Origin: Sanghuangporus weigelae
Lineage: Eukaryota > Basidiomycota > Agaricomycetes > Hymenochaetales > Hymenochaetaceae
Length of the DNA: 64,000 nt
Assembly (NCBI GenBank): GCA_033182465.1
Contig: CP137318.1
Span: 3,100,001 to 3,164,000 of the forward strand
Direction: 5' to 3'
The notes below the pieces were generated by a model. It searched no databases, was not told the origin of the DNA, and was given only the letters and a program-made list of their open reading frames with translations. Position 1 is the first letter of the stretch. Each line of letters opens with the position of its first letter. Below, piece by piece: positions 11,801 to 22,849 of the stretch. Made by a program: the position numbers and the translations under genes.

Positions 11801-14442
11801 AATACTGTTCGAGTTGCCATGACTTATCTGTTCCATCTGCAGAGATATGTATGTCGCGGATCATTCCATACCGCACTCCCTGCTCACTCCCAGTTTGTAG
11901 TATGGTCAAAGAGCCGTCATGAAGAGCCTTCGATATGTGAAGCTCAGGACATTCGTGAAGAGTCCAGAAGACATCGCGGTGGAACAAAACCATAATCCTC
12001 TTCGCGTCAGATTCGAGCTAGAGTCGCTCGATAGCGAGTTTAACGCTCGTTACTTGAGCGAGTTCAAGCAAGATCTCGACCTGGAGAAAGCAGTCATTGA
12101 ACCGTAAGTAGTAATTACACCCCGGTATATTTTTACATAATCTCCTTGCGATTCAGCCATCTTCAGGACAAGACCAATGTAGGCTGGTTGACCTGGCCGG
12201 CTACCGTCGATTTCTTCTTAGCTGCACCTCCCGGACAGTCAGCTTTCAAGCCATGGGAATCAGCAAGCCAGGAAATGATATCAGCGGTTCGCAAAGAGGT
12301 GACTAATAAAGACTTCTGGAAGAGTCTTTCCAAGCACTATGCTGAGGAGAACCACGCGAGTGTCGCTACTCAGGATAACATTTCGTGTGTCAAGTCGATC
12401 TGTAAGCCGTGCTTTTTGCTACGAACGGAAGTACGTGCTGAATTATCTATCAGTCCAACTTTTGGAGGAAGAGCCTTTCGAGTACCTCAAGCCCATAGTG
12501 GAAGGACTGCTGGAAGATACGAAGCAAGATAAACAGCGGGCAGCAGCTGAGCTTATCGCTGGTATTGTAGGCGGATCGAAGCATTGGCCTGCGGATGCGC
12601 AGAAGCGTCTGTGGACGTGGCTCACGCCATTGCTTACCAAAGTCCTGAACTCTAACGTCAAGACAGACACTATGCTGGTATGGACGTCCTTCTTGGAGGT
12701 AAGATATAATAGTTTGCTCTGTGTCTCACGATAGCTCAAGTGAATATCTTTCAGTACTTGTTCGTCGGCAGGGATCCACGACGAATAAAGCCGCTCGTAG
12801 ATTACGTCGTGGAAAGCTTCAAGACCGGCGACTTCAATGCCGAGCTGTCGTTCAATGCTGTGAAGATCGCTTCGTTTACTCGTGCTTTCTACGAGGAACT
12901 CGGTTGGCGTTCGTATGCATGGATCGACGAGATCGTGGATCGGTATTGGGCAGAGCTTAATAACGAGCACGATGAGGTCCGCGCATATATTGCTGATGCT
13001 CTTGAATACTCCAGCAAAGTGAAGGTATGAGCTTCTACGCCGTCCCTGTTGTCGACGATTCTGATACTCATTCCTACAGTGGCAACCGAAGTTGTCGGTC
13101 CCACGACCCGAGGTGTTCGTCCGCGAATGCAGAGTACTGTCTCAAGATGTCGACATCATGGGCATCCGATCGACTTATCACCTCGGACGAGTCCAGGAAC
13201 TTGTCGAGAATCTCAAGGTCTGGCGAGAAGAGCGTATCCCAGGAACGAGGGCGTTCCAGTCCAAGTATGATCGTGTCGGTGTGACAGTTTGTAAATGGTT
13301 GTACCAGACGGTCCACGATATCCATGCGAGCGCTGCGTTTGATTATATCCTTCCTTTGATGGTGTGTAATTTCCCGTTAACCCCCAACTTCCTTATCATG
13401 ACCTTATGACACAAAATAGCCCGAGCTGTTCCGCTTTAGCGAAGGTAAGCTTTAAGCTTTACATTTGTTCCGCATTCTTCTGAACGCTTGCTGAAAACGG
13501 TGGACAGTCAATGACAACGATGATCTCTCAAGACGAGCGAATAATTTGCTCGTTCGCATGTGTGGTGTCGTTCCTCCAAGGCAGCTCATCGATCCTTTAA
13601 TTGACACCATCTTCGATGCAATCAAGACCTCGCAGGTATGTTTATCTACGGCAGGATGAGTGTGGTTTGCTTATATCCTTGGTAGTCCTGGAGAGTGCGA
13701 TTAAAGGCTCTTCCTCTATTACAAAGTAAGCTTTCGAGTCGTCATTGTCACATCCATAAGCATCGTCTGAAATATCTGATTTCGCTTTGCTTCGAAGTCT
13801 TCTACTTCCGCCAGCTTGTCTTGATCCCGGAGGCGAAAGTGCTCGAGATGCTCGAAGTCATCTGCAGATGTCTTGACGACGAGAACATCGAGGTCCGAGA
13901 AATGGCCGCTACGTGAGTCCCTCGTGGATTGTTCTTCAAAGCTCTGTGTCTCTCTAACAAGTCGTTTCTCTTCTAGAACGTTATCAGGCATCATTCGTGT
14001 CTCTCCCCGACACGGTGTCATAACCCTCAAAGACCGCTTCGTCCGGCTTATCAACTCAAACGAGCTCCCCGCACGTTCCTCACCCGCCTATACCTTCGCG
14101 CTCCGCAAGCGCCACGCAGCCATCCTCGGAATCTGCGCACTCATCGACTCCTTCCCCTACACTGTGGAAAAATGGATGCCGTCCCTGTTGACGGACATCC
14201 TGGCAGAACATACGTACGATCCCTTGCCGGTGTCGAGCACGGTGCGCAAATGCGCTAGCGCGTTCAAGAAGACACATCAGGACACGTGGCATGAGGACTC
14301 GAAGCGGTTCTCGGAGGAGCAGCTGTCTGCCCTATCGACTTTGCTCACTGGGTCGTCTTATTGTACGTCCTCCTTGTCTCTCATCTTTTGTTCGCCTTTT
14401 GACTCTTGCTGATTAATGCGTGCTTTACTTGCAGATGCATAA
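5899..14442 (+). CDS. BLM10: Proteasome activator Blm10/PA200
   Basis: A giant HEAT-repeat protein that caps the 20S core proteasome and opens its gate. The gene has more than twenty short introns over 8.5 kb. The N-terminal part begins MNGHRLPDLERLRIHDYVQP and includes FYLPKE-like family blocks such as LKYPLPKEKRIALVKLYYEV and LTFLPQSHPQSYLPMLFRMW. The middle domain is seen around 7.8-8.2 kb (HRRLTHEMKRELVRCLRTVA). The C-terminal domain (DUF3437) lies at 13.8-14.36 kb, with LDDENIEVREMAATTLSGII and FKKTHQDTWHEDSKRFSEEQ. The last intron, 14363-14434, splits the final codons; splicing gives the ending SSYYA, the HbYX-type tail that docks into the 20S alpha ring. I chose the ATG at 5899; the frame is open upstream without another ATG, so an extra 5' exon is possible. 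Confidence 0.93.
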
Positions 14443-15082
14443 GAGGATCCTGCGCTGAACTCGTTAATCATAATGCCCTGACCTTGCACACTACAACGTC
14501 TTCGTGTCCACAAATATTTCTAAAGTTAGATGCCGTCTGTTTAGACTCTGGATCCGGATTTCTTGCATTAGCCGCTCCGTATTACTTACAGACCTTTGAA
14601 TGCTAAACTACATAATATATCTTGATGTTATATCGACTCTTTTTTTATCAGCATTGTATGTATGTATGCATGCATGCATGCATGCATCATTGGATTATAA
14701 TATATGCCTAATTGCATTACCGAAACCGAAAAGAGAAAGGAAACTTAAAACCCGTGCTATGTACAATAGAGAGGGAGGAAAATCCAATATGGCCGCGAAA
14801 ATAGAGAATAGACGCACGAAGCAAAGAAGGCGAAAAAAATAATCGTGAATGCCGTTTCATGTCAAAAGAGTAAAGAAAAACCATTAGCGATTATGGACAA
14901 CTCGATGAATCGACGAAGGAAAAAGAAGAATTACCATGGTATAAGGCACGAACGTGGAATGAAAACCTATCGTGAAAATCCGTAATGACGAACAAAATAA
15001 AAGAAAGCAACAGAAGAAGAGAGAGATTGATTAGGTGTTGTTCTACTATGATCTTGCCGGTACTTATGCTTCGGTACTATGG
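14443..15082. other. Convergent intergenic region between BLM10 and the HIT gene
   Basis: This 640 bp stretch holds the 3' ends of two convergent genes. It contains a tetranucleotide tract (listed separately), an A-rich stretch from about 14710 to 15030 on the plus strand, and no convincing ORF. Confidence 0.35.
14655..14687. repeat. Tetranucleotide microsatellite TATG/CATG
   Basis: Three TATG units run straight into five CATG units. The CATG part is self-complementary and could form a small cruciform. It lies between two gene ends. Confidence 0.85.
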
Positions 15083-16943
15083 CTATGAAGACGAAGAAGG
15101 CGTCGTGTATGAAGGGGACAAGAGATGTCCGGTCGGCGCGAGGGAGGAACCTGGATGAGATTCTCCCGTTAGCGTATGTGGGGCATTGGCACTCATACCT
15201 CCTAGGTATGAGCGAGCCTGAGCCTGAGCCTGAGCGAACGTGCTCGAAGTAGGCGTAGACGTGTTCGACGAGGATGTAGATGCGATGCCCGAATATCCAG
15301 AGTGGAGGGGGAGCCTGGAAGATGAAGGGGTCGGGCTTGGGAGAGGGGATACACTTTCCCCACTCCCATTCCTTCGCTCTCCAGATCTGCTGCTGTACCC
15401 AAGAGCGGATCCAGCTGCACTTCCAGAGGACAAACGATCTCCTCCTCTTCCGGACTCGAGGTCCATATCCATGAGTCCCGCGAGCCCTCTCTCGGTCGTC
15501 TCGTGCCCGTCTGCTGTGCCGCTCCGCGCACCGGCGTTCGGGACGCGGTCGATCGGTCGGGGTCGTCCTCTGAATGATGTCGATGTTGCCGTCGGAGCAC
15601 CCGAGGAAGAGGAAGAACGTATTCGGTTATTCGAGCTCTCTTCCCTGTTAGACGTGACATGATATGGAAGTGATGTGGATTGTTAGATGTCAGTTCGAAC
15701 TCGGTATGGAACAGTGTGCGGACGCGAATAAAAATAGAAAAGAGTGAATAACAAAAGAAAAAAAAATCAATCCATCAATCGAATGCATACGAAGAATGAT
15801 CGAAGCCAAAAAGTGTCGGCGGTGAGAGAATGAACGAATAAAGGTAACATATCTCCGTCGTGGAAAGGTCGGTCGTCAGTACCAAGACCGCGCAGAATCG
15901 ACGACCACATCTGATTCGGCCTCAATAGTCGAAGTGATCGGATGATGGGTGGGAGAATCGAGATTGAATACCACGGATCCGGATCCGCGTGGAAATTAAG
16001 GACAGCACAATTGCCCCTTATGGAGCACATGTCGGAGCAAAAGGGGCAAACAACATCGATGATCGAGAAAATACCAAGGAGGAAAAGGAAAAGGAAAGCA
16101 CGAAGCACAACAGGAAAAGAAAAACAGAATGAATAAACGTACCGAATCTCAGCAATAAGGTCCTCAATAGCGTACCAAGCAATCGGGCTGTAGGCAACGG
16201 AGCGCCACCAACCGCAGCGATCCATGGGAGCGACGTACGCATGTGCGTGTAGGTGGTCCTTGACGGGTATTTGAGAGTCCTTAAAGGGAGGTGTGATGAA
16301 CCCCACCCGGAACTGGGATTCAATTTGAATTCCAGCTGCAGCTGCAGCTTCGGTTCCAGTTTCAGGATGAGCGTTTGCGGTTTGCTCGGCGGTGTTGGGT
16401 TGAGAAGGGAAGGTGGGAGAGGATGAGCTTCTTGGGGATGTTGGAGAGGACGGGGAGCGAATGTGCGAGGTGAGGTCTGTGAGGAGACGGTGTGCGAGGT
16501 CGTTTAGCTGAACGAGGAGAGGGACATCACTCGTCGACTGGAGGACATCGTTCGTTAATTAGTATTATTTAAATCTGTGAGTTATATACGCACGAGCATG
16601 TACAGAGACGGAACGTGCAAGCTAGTTCACCAGTCCATCTCATCAGGATATCAAAAAAATCAGTCAGATATCTGCAAACTCACTTGAAGATGATCACCAA
16701 GTGCGCCGTACTCGACACCGGGTGGGCACGTTCAGAGTAGACAGTAAACTTCTCATCATGCCAAATGATCTCTGGTTCGTCGTCCTTCGCTTTGCCATTC
16801 CTAGTTCTCGATCTGCTCGACGGACGCGATGTTGGAGACGTCATGGGGGACTGTGCCGGCAGCGAAGTGGAGGCTGAGCCCGTTGCTCTAGAGACGATGC
16901 TGCACATCGGACAGCCGCTCTTGCTCGGGAATGACAACGACAT
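15083..16943 (-). CDS. HIT-domain (histidine triad) protein with disordered tail
   Basis: Read on the minus strand, the first exon (16943-16684) has a CPMC motif, a Ser/Pro linker and IIWHDEKFTVYSER. Later exons give NLHVPSLYML, STSDVPLLVQLNDLAHRL, FRVGFITPPFKDSQIPVKD and the triad HLHAHAYV, followed by SPIAWYAIEDLIAEIR. This is the order of a HIT fold: early beta strands, helix, then the HxHxHxx nucleotide-binding motif. HIT proteins hydrolyse or transfer nucleotide phosphates; the substrate cannot be told. A C-terminal part of roughly 200 residues is Ser/Gly/Pro-rich with an AQAQAQAR repeat and ends at 15083. Intron borders between about 15840 and 15670 are not resolved, so the joining of the tail is inferred. 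Confidence 0.75.
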
Positions 16944-17233
16944 GGCGTTTGCGGAGGAGGTCCAAGGTTAAGCAGACGCTATAAGTTCCACTGCTTAGTG
17001 TGCTGCGAAAAAGCCAAAGCGTCAAATCGGAATTGAGGCTGAAGACGAAGCGGAGTTCGGCAGTCCGGGATCAATGCTTAGCGCAGGTGCTGAGAGATGA
17101 TAGACTACCGGCAGTTTCTTGGGTACTACTTGCTCCGGACGAGTCGCCGCCGTCGATGTTGGATGAGAAGGAGTGACGAGGGGAAAGGAAAGAACGGAAC
17201 AAACAGTGATGAAGGAAATAAATAAAGCAGGAT

Positions 17234-18467
17234 ATGGTGAATGGTGATTCCTTTCTGCGGCCCGCGCTCGCATATGCACCACCGTCTCGGTCACATCTCT
17301 TCCTTCAACCAATGCAGTACCTCGACTCACGCGATGACATCCTCGCCGCCTTCGCCAACATGCGCGACGAGCTCGACGAGCACAACGATAGGCGGGAACG
17401 CCTCATAAAGGTCTGTACTAGTATGATGCCGTGTCTTGTCCCACCTCTGCCGCTCTTGTGCTTCCGAGCTTCAGAGATGTGATCAGTGATCTCTTCTCTT
17501 CGTTTTCGTTCTTGGCAGGCAAGCCGCGATGTCACCATTCTCTCGAAACGTATCATATTCCTCCTTCATCGGTACGTTCTCTAGTATTTCACGTCATGGG
17601 GCAGAAATAGAACAAAGCACTAATGGACGTATGTTATGTTTTATGTTACGGGTGTGGCAGACTAGTAACTGAAGCTTCCCAAACCGATCCTGATGCCTTC
17701 CTTGCCGCTGCCGCACAGGGTCGCGCCAAGCTCGTCGAAGCGCAGTCCCTCTTCCGCACTATGCGCGAAGACTTACAGGGGGACCGATTCTGGCGATACC
17801 AGCAGGCAGTCTCCCCGGGGTTGCAAGAGTACATCGAAGCACTTGCACTAGCGCATTACTTCGAGACGGGGTTGGGGAGGCTCATCGGGTATAGTGGTGT
17901 ACAGGAGAGTCTATGCGCGGAAGACGGGGAGAAGTTGTTCCCTTTACCGATGGATGATTACTTGCTGGGTGTGTCGGATGTGACGGGCGAGCTGATGCGC
18001 TTTGCTATCACTTCGATTGGACGGCGGGGTGGACGAGGGACGGCGAGAGCCGTAAGCGACTTTGTGCGGAATTGCAAAGCAGGTGTGTACAATCTCTTTT
18101 TTGCTGAGGACCGAATTTCTAGGGTGTCCGCATACTTACGAAGTTTCACGCTCAAACAGATTTTGAAGGATTCACGCCGTACGTAAAATACCTTGGGAAG
18201 AAGCAGGCCGTGACTACGCAATCTTTGCAGAAAATCGAAGATGGTGAAGTTGTTTTTCAATTATGCATTCTCGATGGAGAAGATTGATGATGACTTGTGA
18301 TAGCTGCGTATGCGATTGTTGTGCGCACATCAGAGTACGATTTGCCAGAGGATCTACTCGATGATATTGTTGAGCGGTGCGTTTCTGATGTGAGAAGGGG
18401 TAGTCGACGGGCGCGCGGAATAGAGTATGATGGGCCTGGAGAGGAAATGTCTGAAGAAGAATACTAG
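17234..18467 (+). CDS. Translin-associated factor X (TRAX) family protein
   Basis: A translin-fold protein. With translin, TRAX forms the C3PO endoribonuclease, and TRAX supplies the active site. Visible parts are RDELDEHNDRRERLIKASRD, SKRIIFLLHR, LQEYIEALALAHYFETGLGR, DYLLGVSDVTGELMRFAI and QSLQKIEDAAYAIVVRTSEY. The acidic residues of EYIEA and of GVSDVTGE match the positions TRAX uses to bind metal, whereas translin lacks some of these; the wording DYLLGVxDxTGELMR also fits TRAX better than translin. Four introns are evident, after LIKA, LLHR, NCKA and KIED. The earliest ATG is 17234; an ATG at 17312 preceded by a CT-rich run is an equal candidate. The minus-strand HIT gene starts 290 bp upstream. 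Confidence 0.88.
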
Positions 18468-19244
18468 AGGATAGTTTATTGTGTATGTTTTGGTCGCTAA
18501 GCGGGCGTGCGAGCAGAAGGGTTGACAATAAGGAAAATACAAAAGTCGAGCTAAATCCAGCAGAACAAGACAAGCAGACCAAGACTGCCTGATCGAGGAC
18601 AATAAACAGCGCTCGGTTAGGATATAAAACAAAAGGGCCTGTCGTCTCTTATAAGGACGCACACTAAGGCGTCGACTACTTCTCATTCCGCATTTCGGAT
18701 TACGCTCTCTCTACTCGGTCTCTCCTGCTTTCGTCTTTGCTATCTGTGAGTTTGCCATCTTTTCATTGAATGGTTTGCGGATGCTAATTGCATACTACCC
18801 TGATAGTAGTTCGTCTGTCCGCCGTCGTACTCCTGCTGGTCTACAGTGCGTTGCTGCTTTCACGCATAGTTGATGATGGGCATATATACTAATCTACTGC
18901 TACTGTCTGTCTATCCTTCACAGTTATTCTACTACCACTAGAGACCTTTGATCGACGTTACCATATTTGTGTTGTTGAATCGCAGGCCGATCCGATCACC
19001 TTTCTACTCTCCACTTCTCTGCCTCCTACCTCCTCTTAAACGCCCCCCTTCCTCCACAGTCTCTCTATTCGCTTTCGTGTATCCTTTCTCCTTCGCACGT
19101 ACATCCACATCCACACTCTTACTCTTCAACCCATTCATCCACACATCGTCTTTTCTTTTTCGCAACGACAACCTTCGCGTTTCCCATTTAATCCACGCCG
19201 ACAAGAAAACGAACCAAGTGACGACAATCAGAAAACACTTTACG
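18468..19244. promoter_or_regulatory. Promoter and intron-containing 5' leader of the BTG-domain gene
   Basis: A TATAAAA box at 18623-18629 is followed about 60-110 bp later by a CT-rich stretch, the usual look of a strong fungal start region. After it come paired splice-like signals (GTGAGT near 18746, acceptors near 18805 and 18920), suggesting 5' UTR introns. From 18950 to 19244 the sequence is strongly C/T-rich. The coding frame is open across it but has no ATG. Confidence 0.4.
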
Positions 19245-20306
19245 ATGTCGATGGCTACTACTCTTTCTGCCACCAGCCTTGCTGTTACGGTTGCACATGC
19301 AGTCACTTACCTCACGCGCCCTCTCGCCACCCGCCTCACCCAGACCACTCTCTCGACTCTTCAGACGGTGCTCGAGGCAAGTCTCGCTTCAGCTTTCGCA
19401 CCCACCTGGTTCCCCCATGATCCGACTCGTGGCTCTGGCCGCCGTGTACTGAGCTTCGCTCCGGGATGCCTTCCGCCGAAGCCTGTTTACAAGGCGTGCG
19501 CCGCAGTCGGCGTTGACTGGAATGCGTGGAGTGCGCTCCTGGGCAACAAGGAGTTTGATCTTATTGTGGACCCCGGCTCTGTCTGCCTCCGCATCCCACG
19601 CCCTTGGGGCCCGCCCTCGTGCGTGACGATCTGGTGCTCCGAGGAGCATTACCAAGCACTCGACTTTGCCACAAAAGGTGCTCAAGTGCAGAGGAACTGC
19701 GGCGTACATACGCCGCAGCCCATCGCCGCAGTTCCCGCTCCTCAACCTTCGAAGACGCTTGCGCAGCGCCTGATTGAGGATGACGAAGAAGAGGACCTGT
19801 TCTCGCTTATTGACGCCAAGGTGCGCGATGCGGAGTGGAAGTCGCCGGTCACGGAGGTGTTCCCTACGACAGTTTCGTTTGGTGGTCAGTTCACGCTTAC
19901 GTCTGCTGGTGCTGCTGCCGCCACCGCTACGCTTATGAACCCTGCAGCGTCTTTCTTGGGTCATTCGCGCTCTTCTTCCCGCTCTTCGGCCACCTCCGCA
20001 AGCACGTCAAGCTCGTTCCTTTCCGACGACGCTCTGTCCTCGTGCGGTTCGCTTTCGAGTGTCTCCACTGCTTCATCGGCGCTCTCGGACGCCGGCACCA
20101 GCTCCACGTCGACTTCGATTTCGAATGACAGGAAGCTCGGACATGCACGGAGCCGCTCCGGACGCGTGTTTATTGACAAGAGCCGCACTGAAGTCACACC
20201 GTATGATGGCGGGAAGACGACTGTTCTGACCGGTGGAGTCATGCTCGGTGCCTCTCCCGCACGTAACTCGCATGCTGCTTCTCACAACAAGATTCCTCGC
20301 TTCTGA
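19245..20306 (+). CDS. BTG/Tob (anti-proliferative) domain protein
   Basis: A single-exon frame of 353 codons. The N-terminal part follows the BTG/Tob domain: a helical start, then TWFPHDPTRGSGRRVLSF (box A-like, WxPxxPxxGSGxR), PVYKACAAVGVDW, and FDLIVDPGSVCLRIPR (box B-like, xxVDPxxVxxRI). In animals such proteins bind the Caf1 deadenylase and link mRNA-binding proteins to Ccr4-Not; the same role is only inferred here. After residue 190 the protein is disordered, with a long Ser run (SSSRSSATSASTSSS) and a basic end (ARNSHAASHNKIPRF). The ATG at 19245 is used because the upstream open frame has no ATG. The 191-codon minus-strand frame is a shadow. Confidence 0.82.
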   Translation: MSMATTLSATSLAVTVAHAVTYLTRPLATRLTQTTLSTLQTVLEASLASAFAPTWFPHDPTRGSGRRVLSFAPGCLPPKPVYKACAAVGVDWNAWSALLGNKEFDLIVDPGSVCLRIPRPWGPPSCVTIWCSEEHYQALDFATKGAQVQRNCGVHTPQPIAAVPAPQPSKTLAQRLIEDDEEEDLFSLIDAKVRDAEWKSPVTEVFPTTVSFGGQFTLTSAGAAAATATLMNPAASFLGHSRSSSRSSATSASTSSSFLSDDALSSCGSLSSVSTASSALSDAGTSSTSTSISNDRKLGHARSRSGRVFIDKSRTEVTPYDGGKTTVLTGGVMLGASPARNSHAASHNKIPRF

Positions 20307-21834
20307 AGCTCGGTTCGATATCTGGCTTGACTGCTTGATCTTGCATTCGTTTCTTCGCGTTGCGTTGATCCCTTTTAATCAGCTTCTTTTTCATGAAAAC
20401 GTATTTCAGCTAGATCCCCGTACGACGGCTTTCTTTTTTCTTTATTTTCCAAGTTTATTTTCCCATTCCTCCATTCAGATATTCTTTTGATGACATCTTT
20501 TTGACAGAAGACGACGCGCAACGACGTACAACACTATTCTCTATTTCTCTTTCCTCTTGGCATTCACTGGCATTCATCATCATCATCGACCATCATCGCA
20601 TTTCTTCTGCAGAAACTATCATTCGCAGCTCAACTCGTTTCCAACCAACTTGCAATCTTGTCATCTTTTTATTTCTCTTCGAGTAGCGACGCTGTTGCGT
20701 CGAGTTTCTTTTCCTTTCTCTTCTGTTCAGTATTGTGTTCTACCGAGATCTTCATGCCTCATCGATCGAATCGTCAACACGCATACACCGACTCTCTGAT
20801 GTGCCCCTTTATCACTAGTTGCAATCAATTATTTCTCCTCCCCATTTCTTTCTATACTCATCTTTTCTCTTCTTCCTTCAGATGGGACTTTGTTGCACAG
20901 TAGCCTTCGAGCTTGTGATTCTATATAGCTTGTCTTTTATATAGCATAGTGGGTACATACGTATTATAATAAACCTGTCTACATCTATTCGATTAAGATG
21001 CTGGGATGAAAGCCGAAGAAATCGGGCGTGTGCGACTCTTACTATATCTGGCTCTTGCTGACAAATTGCTGTCGAAGTCTTCGCTCCTTACGTTCGTTCA
21101 TTAACCTTGATCAAAGCCAGCTCGACGACGACGGATTGACGACGCACATACGTGTCCACAAGCTTTTCCTGTCTCTTCACCCTGTTACTCGAATCACTGT
21201 CTCGTGAGTTGTGGGTAGCTGTGGCATGAGGGTTGGCAGAGTACCTTTTCTAGATCTATCTCTGGGGACCTCGCCTTGAGTCTGGACGGTCTGGAATGAG
21301 TGGGCTGTTCGGAATTTGGTGGAGGGACATTCATATTTATTTTCTTGTTGGTTTTGAGTGGTTTGGGGCGTGCGTGATGGTGATGTGGATGGTCGAGGCT
21401 AGGCTGGCGCACGCGTAGTCCATGGAAAATAATACTCCACTCCAAGTGCATCTAAATCTGACCCCCAACATAAGCCTTTACGTATATTCCGATGCACGAT
21501 ACCCTGTTCGAGGTTGAGCACGTATGCGTGCGTGTATGTACTGTACATGTACTGTACGCGGACTGTTTGAATTGTGACGCGTTTTTATTCTCCCTCCTCG
21601 ATCGCCTCGATCGATCGGACACGCCTGAAACGCGCGGATCAGCAGAGACTTCATTTCAATTTTGAGGCGTGGCGCGAGTACGGGCGCGAGTCTTCGCCTC
21701 GCTTCGTTCCCTTTTCTCTCCTAGGCCGTGTCGTTAAGACCCTCTTACCTTCCCCCACCTTAATCTTGGTCGGTGCAATACCTTGACCTCTTCCGGATTC
21801 AAGAAAATACCATCTAGTTTGTTGGAACGGCGTT
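20307..21834. other. Long intergenic stretch, no gene recognised
   Basis: At 1.5 kb this is one of the largest gaps in a dense window. The first 600 bp are very pyrimidine-rich on the plus strand (probably the 3' UTR of the BTG-domain gene), followed by AT-rich sequence around 20930-20990. The last 300 bp should carry the promoter of the DinB-like gene. A short palindromic run of GTACTGTACATGTACTGTAC lies near 21537-21557. Frames on both strands lack any family feature. Confidence 0.4.
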
Positions 21835-22849
21835 ATGCAGATGGTAGAATCGGACACACAAACACTCCCTCCTGCTGCTAATAGTGTCACGCCGAGGCGG
21901 AACGGTGTTAATGGGCACAGCTATACCTCTGGCGCAGCTACTTCCAACAAGCCCAACTCAGTCTTGCCACAAAGTGAGGGGGAGTCGCTGGACAAGCTCC
22001 TGCAGGTATCTGTCATCGTGCTGCGCCAGGCGGTTGACCTTGTGAGCCAGAGCTTGAGTGAGGACGACCAGTTGACGATGGAGTCGAAGTTCATCCCTGG
22101 CTCGACTATCGGTGTGTCTCTTTCTCTTGTGCTCTCCTTGGCTTTGGAAGGTTCGGGTTCTTACTGTGAGATTTGTGTATTGGTCTTCATGCCCGCGGGC
22201 GTGCGCAGGCAAACACCTTCGACACGCGACGGATCATTTCTCCCTCTTACTCGACAGTCTCTCCAGCTCAGACGCTGAGCCTCAGTCTAAAGCAAGTACT
22301 ACCGCCAGACAAAGACAACCGGACTTGGAGCTCAGCTATGACGTACGCGCGCGCGGGACACCGATGGAGAGCTCCCGTTCCGCTGCAAAAGCCGCGTTGG
22401 AGGGCTGCATTGCGCGGCTGCAGAGTGCTGTACCCCACGTGGAGAGGGATAGAGGCGTGAGGTTGACGGCGGTGACGCCGTATGCGCAGACGTTCAGAAC
22501 GAGTTTTGGGAGAGAGGTGCGTGTTTTTTTGTTCTTATTCATGTTTACTTGAGTGAAGACTACAGTGCTGAGATGATATCTTTATAGTTATGGTTTGCTG
22601 ACCTTCATGCGGTGCACCATTGGTCTATGGTAAGCTGAATTCTCCGCCCTTTCGACATGGTTGTGTGAATATTATACCTCCAGGTACGAGTAATAGCAGG
22701 TGAACTTGTACGTGTTCTCCGTAATTCCCACTCTCTGTTGAATACTAAGTCCTACTTAGAAAATACAACTCGAAGATTCCTTCGGCGTAGCGCCTTCCAC
22801 TTTGGTATACCGCGGATCGGAATGCCCTTTGGGAAAAGCCAAGATATAG
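21835..22849 (+). CDS. DinB-like (putative metal-binding four-helix) protein
   Basis: Spliced exons give a protein of about 235 residues: a disordered N-terminus, then LDKLLQVSVIVLRQAVDLVS, IGKHLRHATDHFSLLLDSL, LELSYDVRARGTPMESSRSA, TSFGRELWFADLHAVHHWSM, VRVIAGEL and DSFGVAPSTLVYR. A His in KHLRHATDHF and the HHW pair fit the three metal ligands of the bacterial DinB/YfiT fold, which is used in thiol-dependent reactions; the reaction here is unknown. Introns have clear GT-AG borders, and one exon, 22684-22707, is only 24 nt. The start is the first of two near ATGs (21835, 21841). The family assignment rests on the pattern of histidines and helices, not on a search. Confidence 0.75.

Noticed and set aside
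14655-14687. Repeat run that might be part of a CRISPR-like or structured array
   Set aside because: It is a plain tetranucleotide microsatellite with no spacers.
18948-19244. N-terminal extension of the BTG-domain protein by 99 codons
   Set aside because: The frame is open but has no ATG, and the sequence is a C/T-rich leader with splice-like signals; the ATG at 19245 is the better start.
19389-19964. 191-codon minus-strand frame opposite the BTG-domain gene
   Set aside because: Very Arg-rich shadow of a GC-rich coding exon; the plus-strand frame has recognisable BTG segments.
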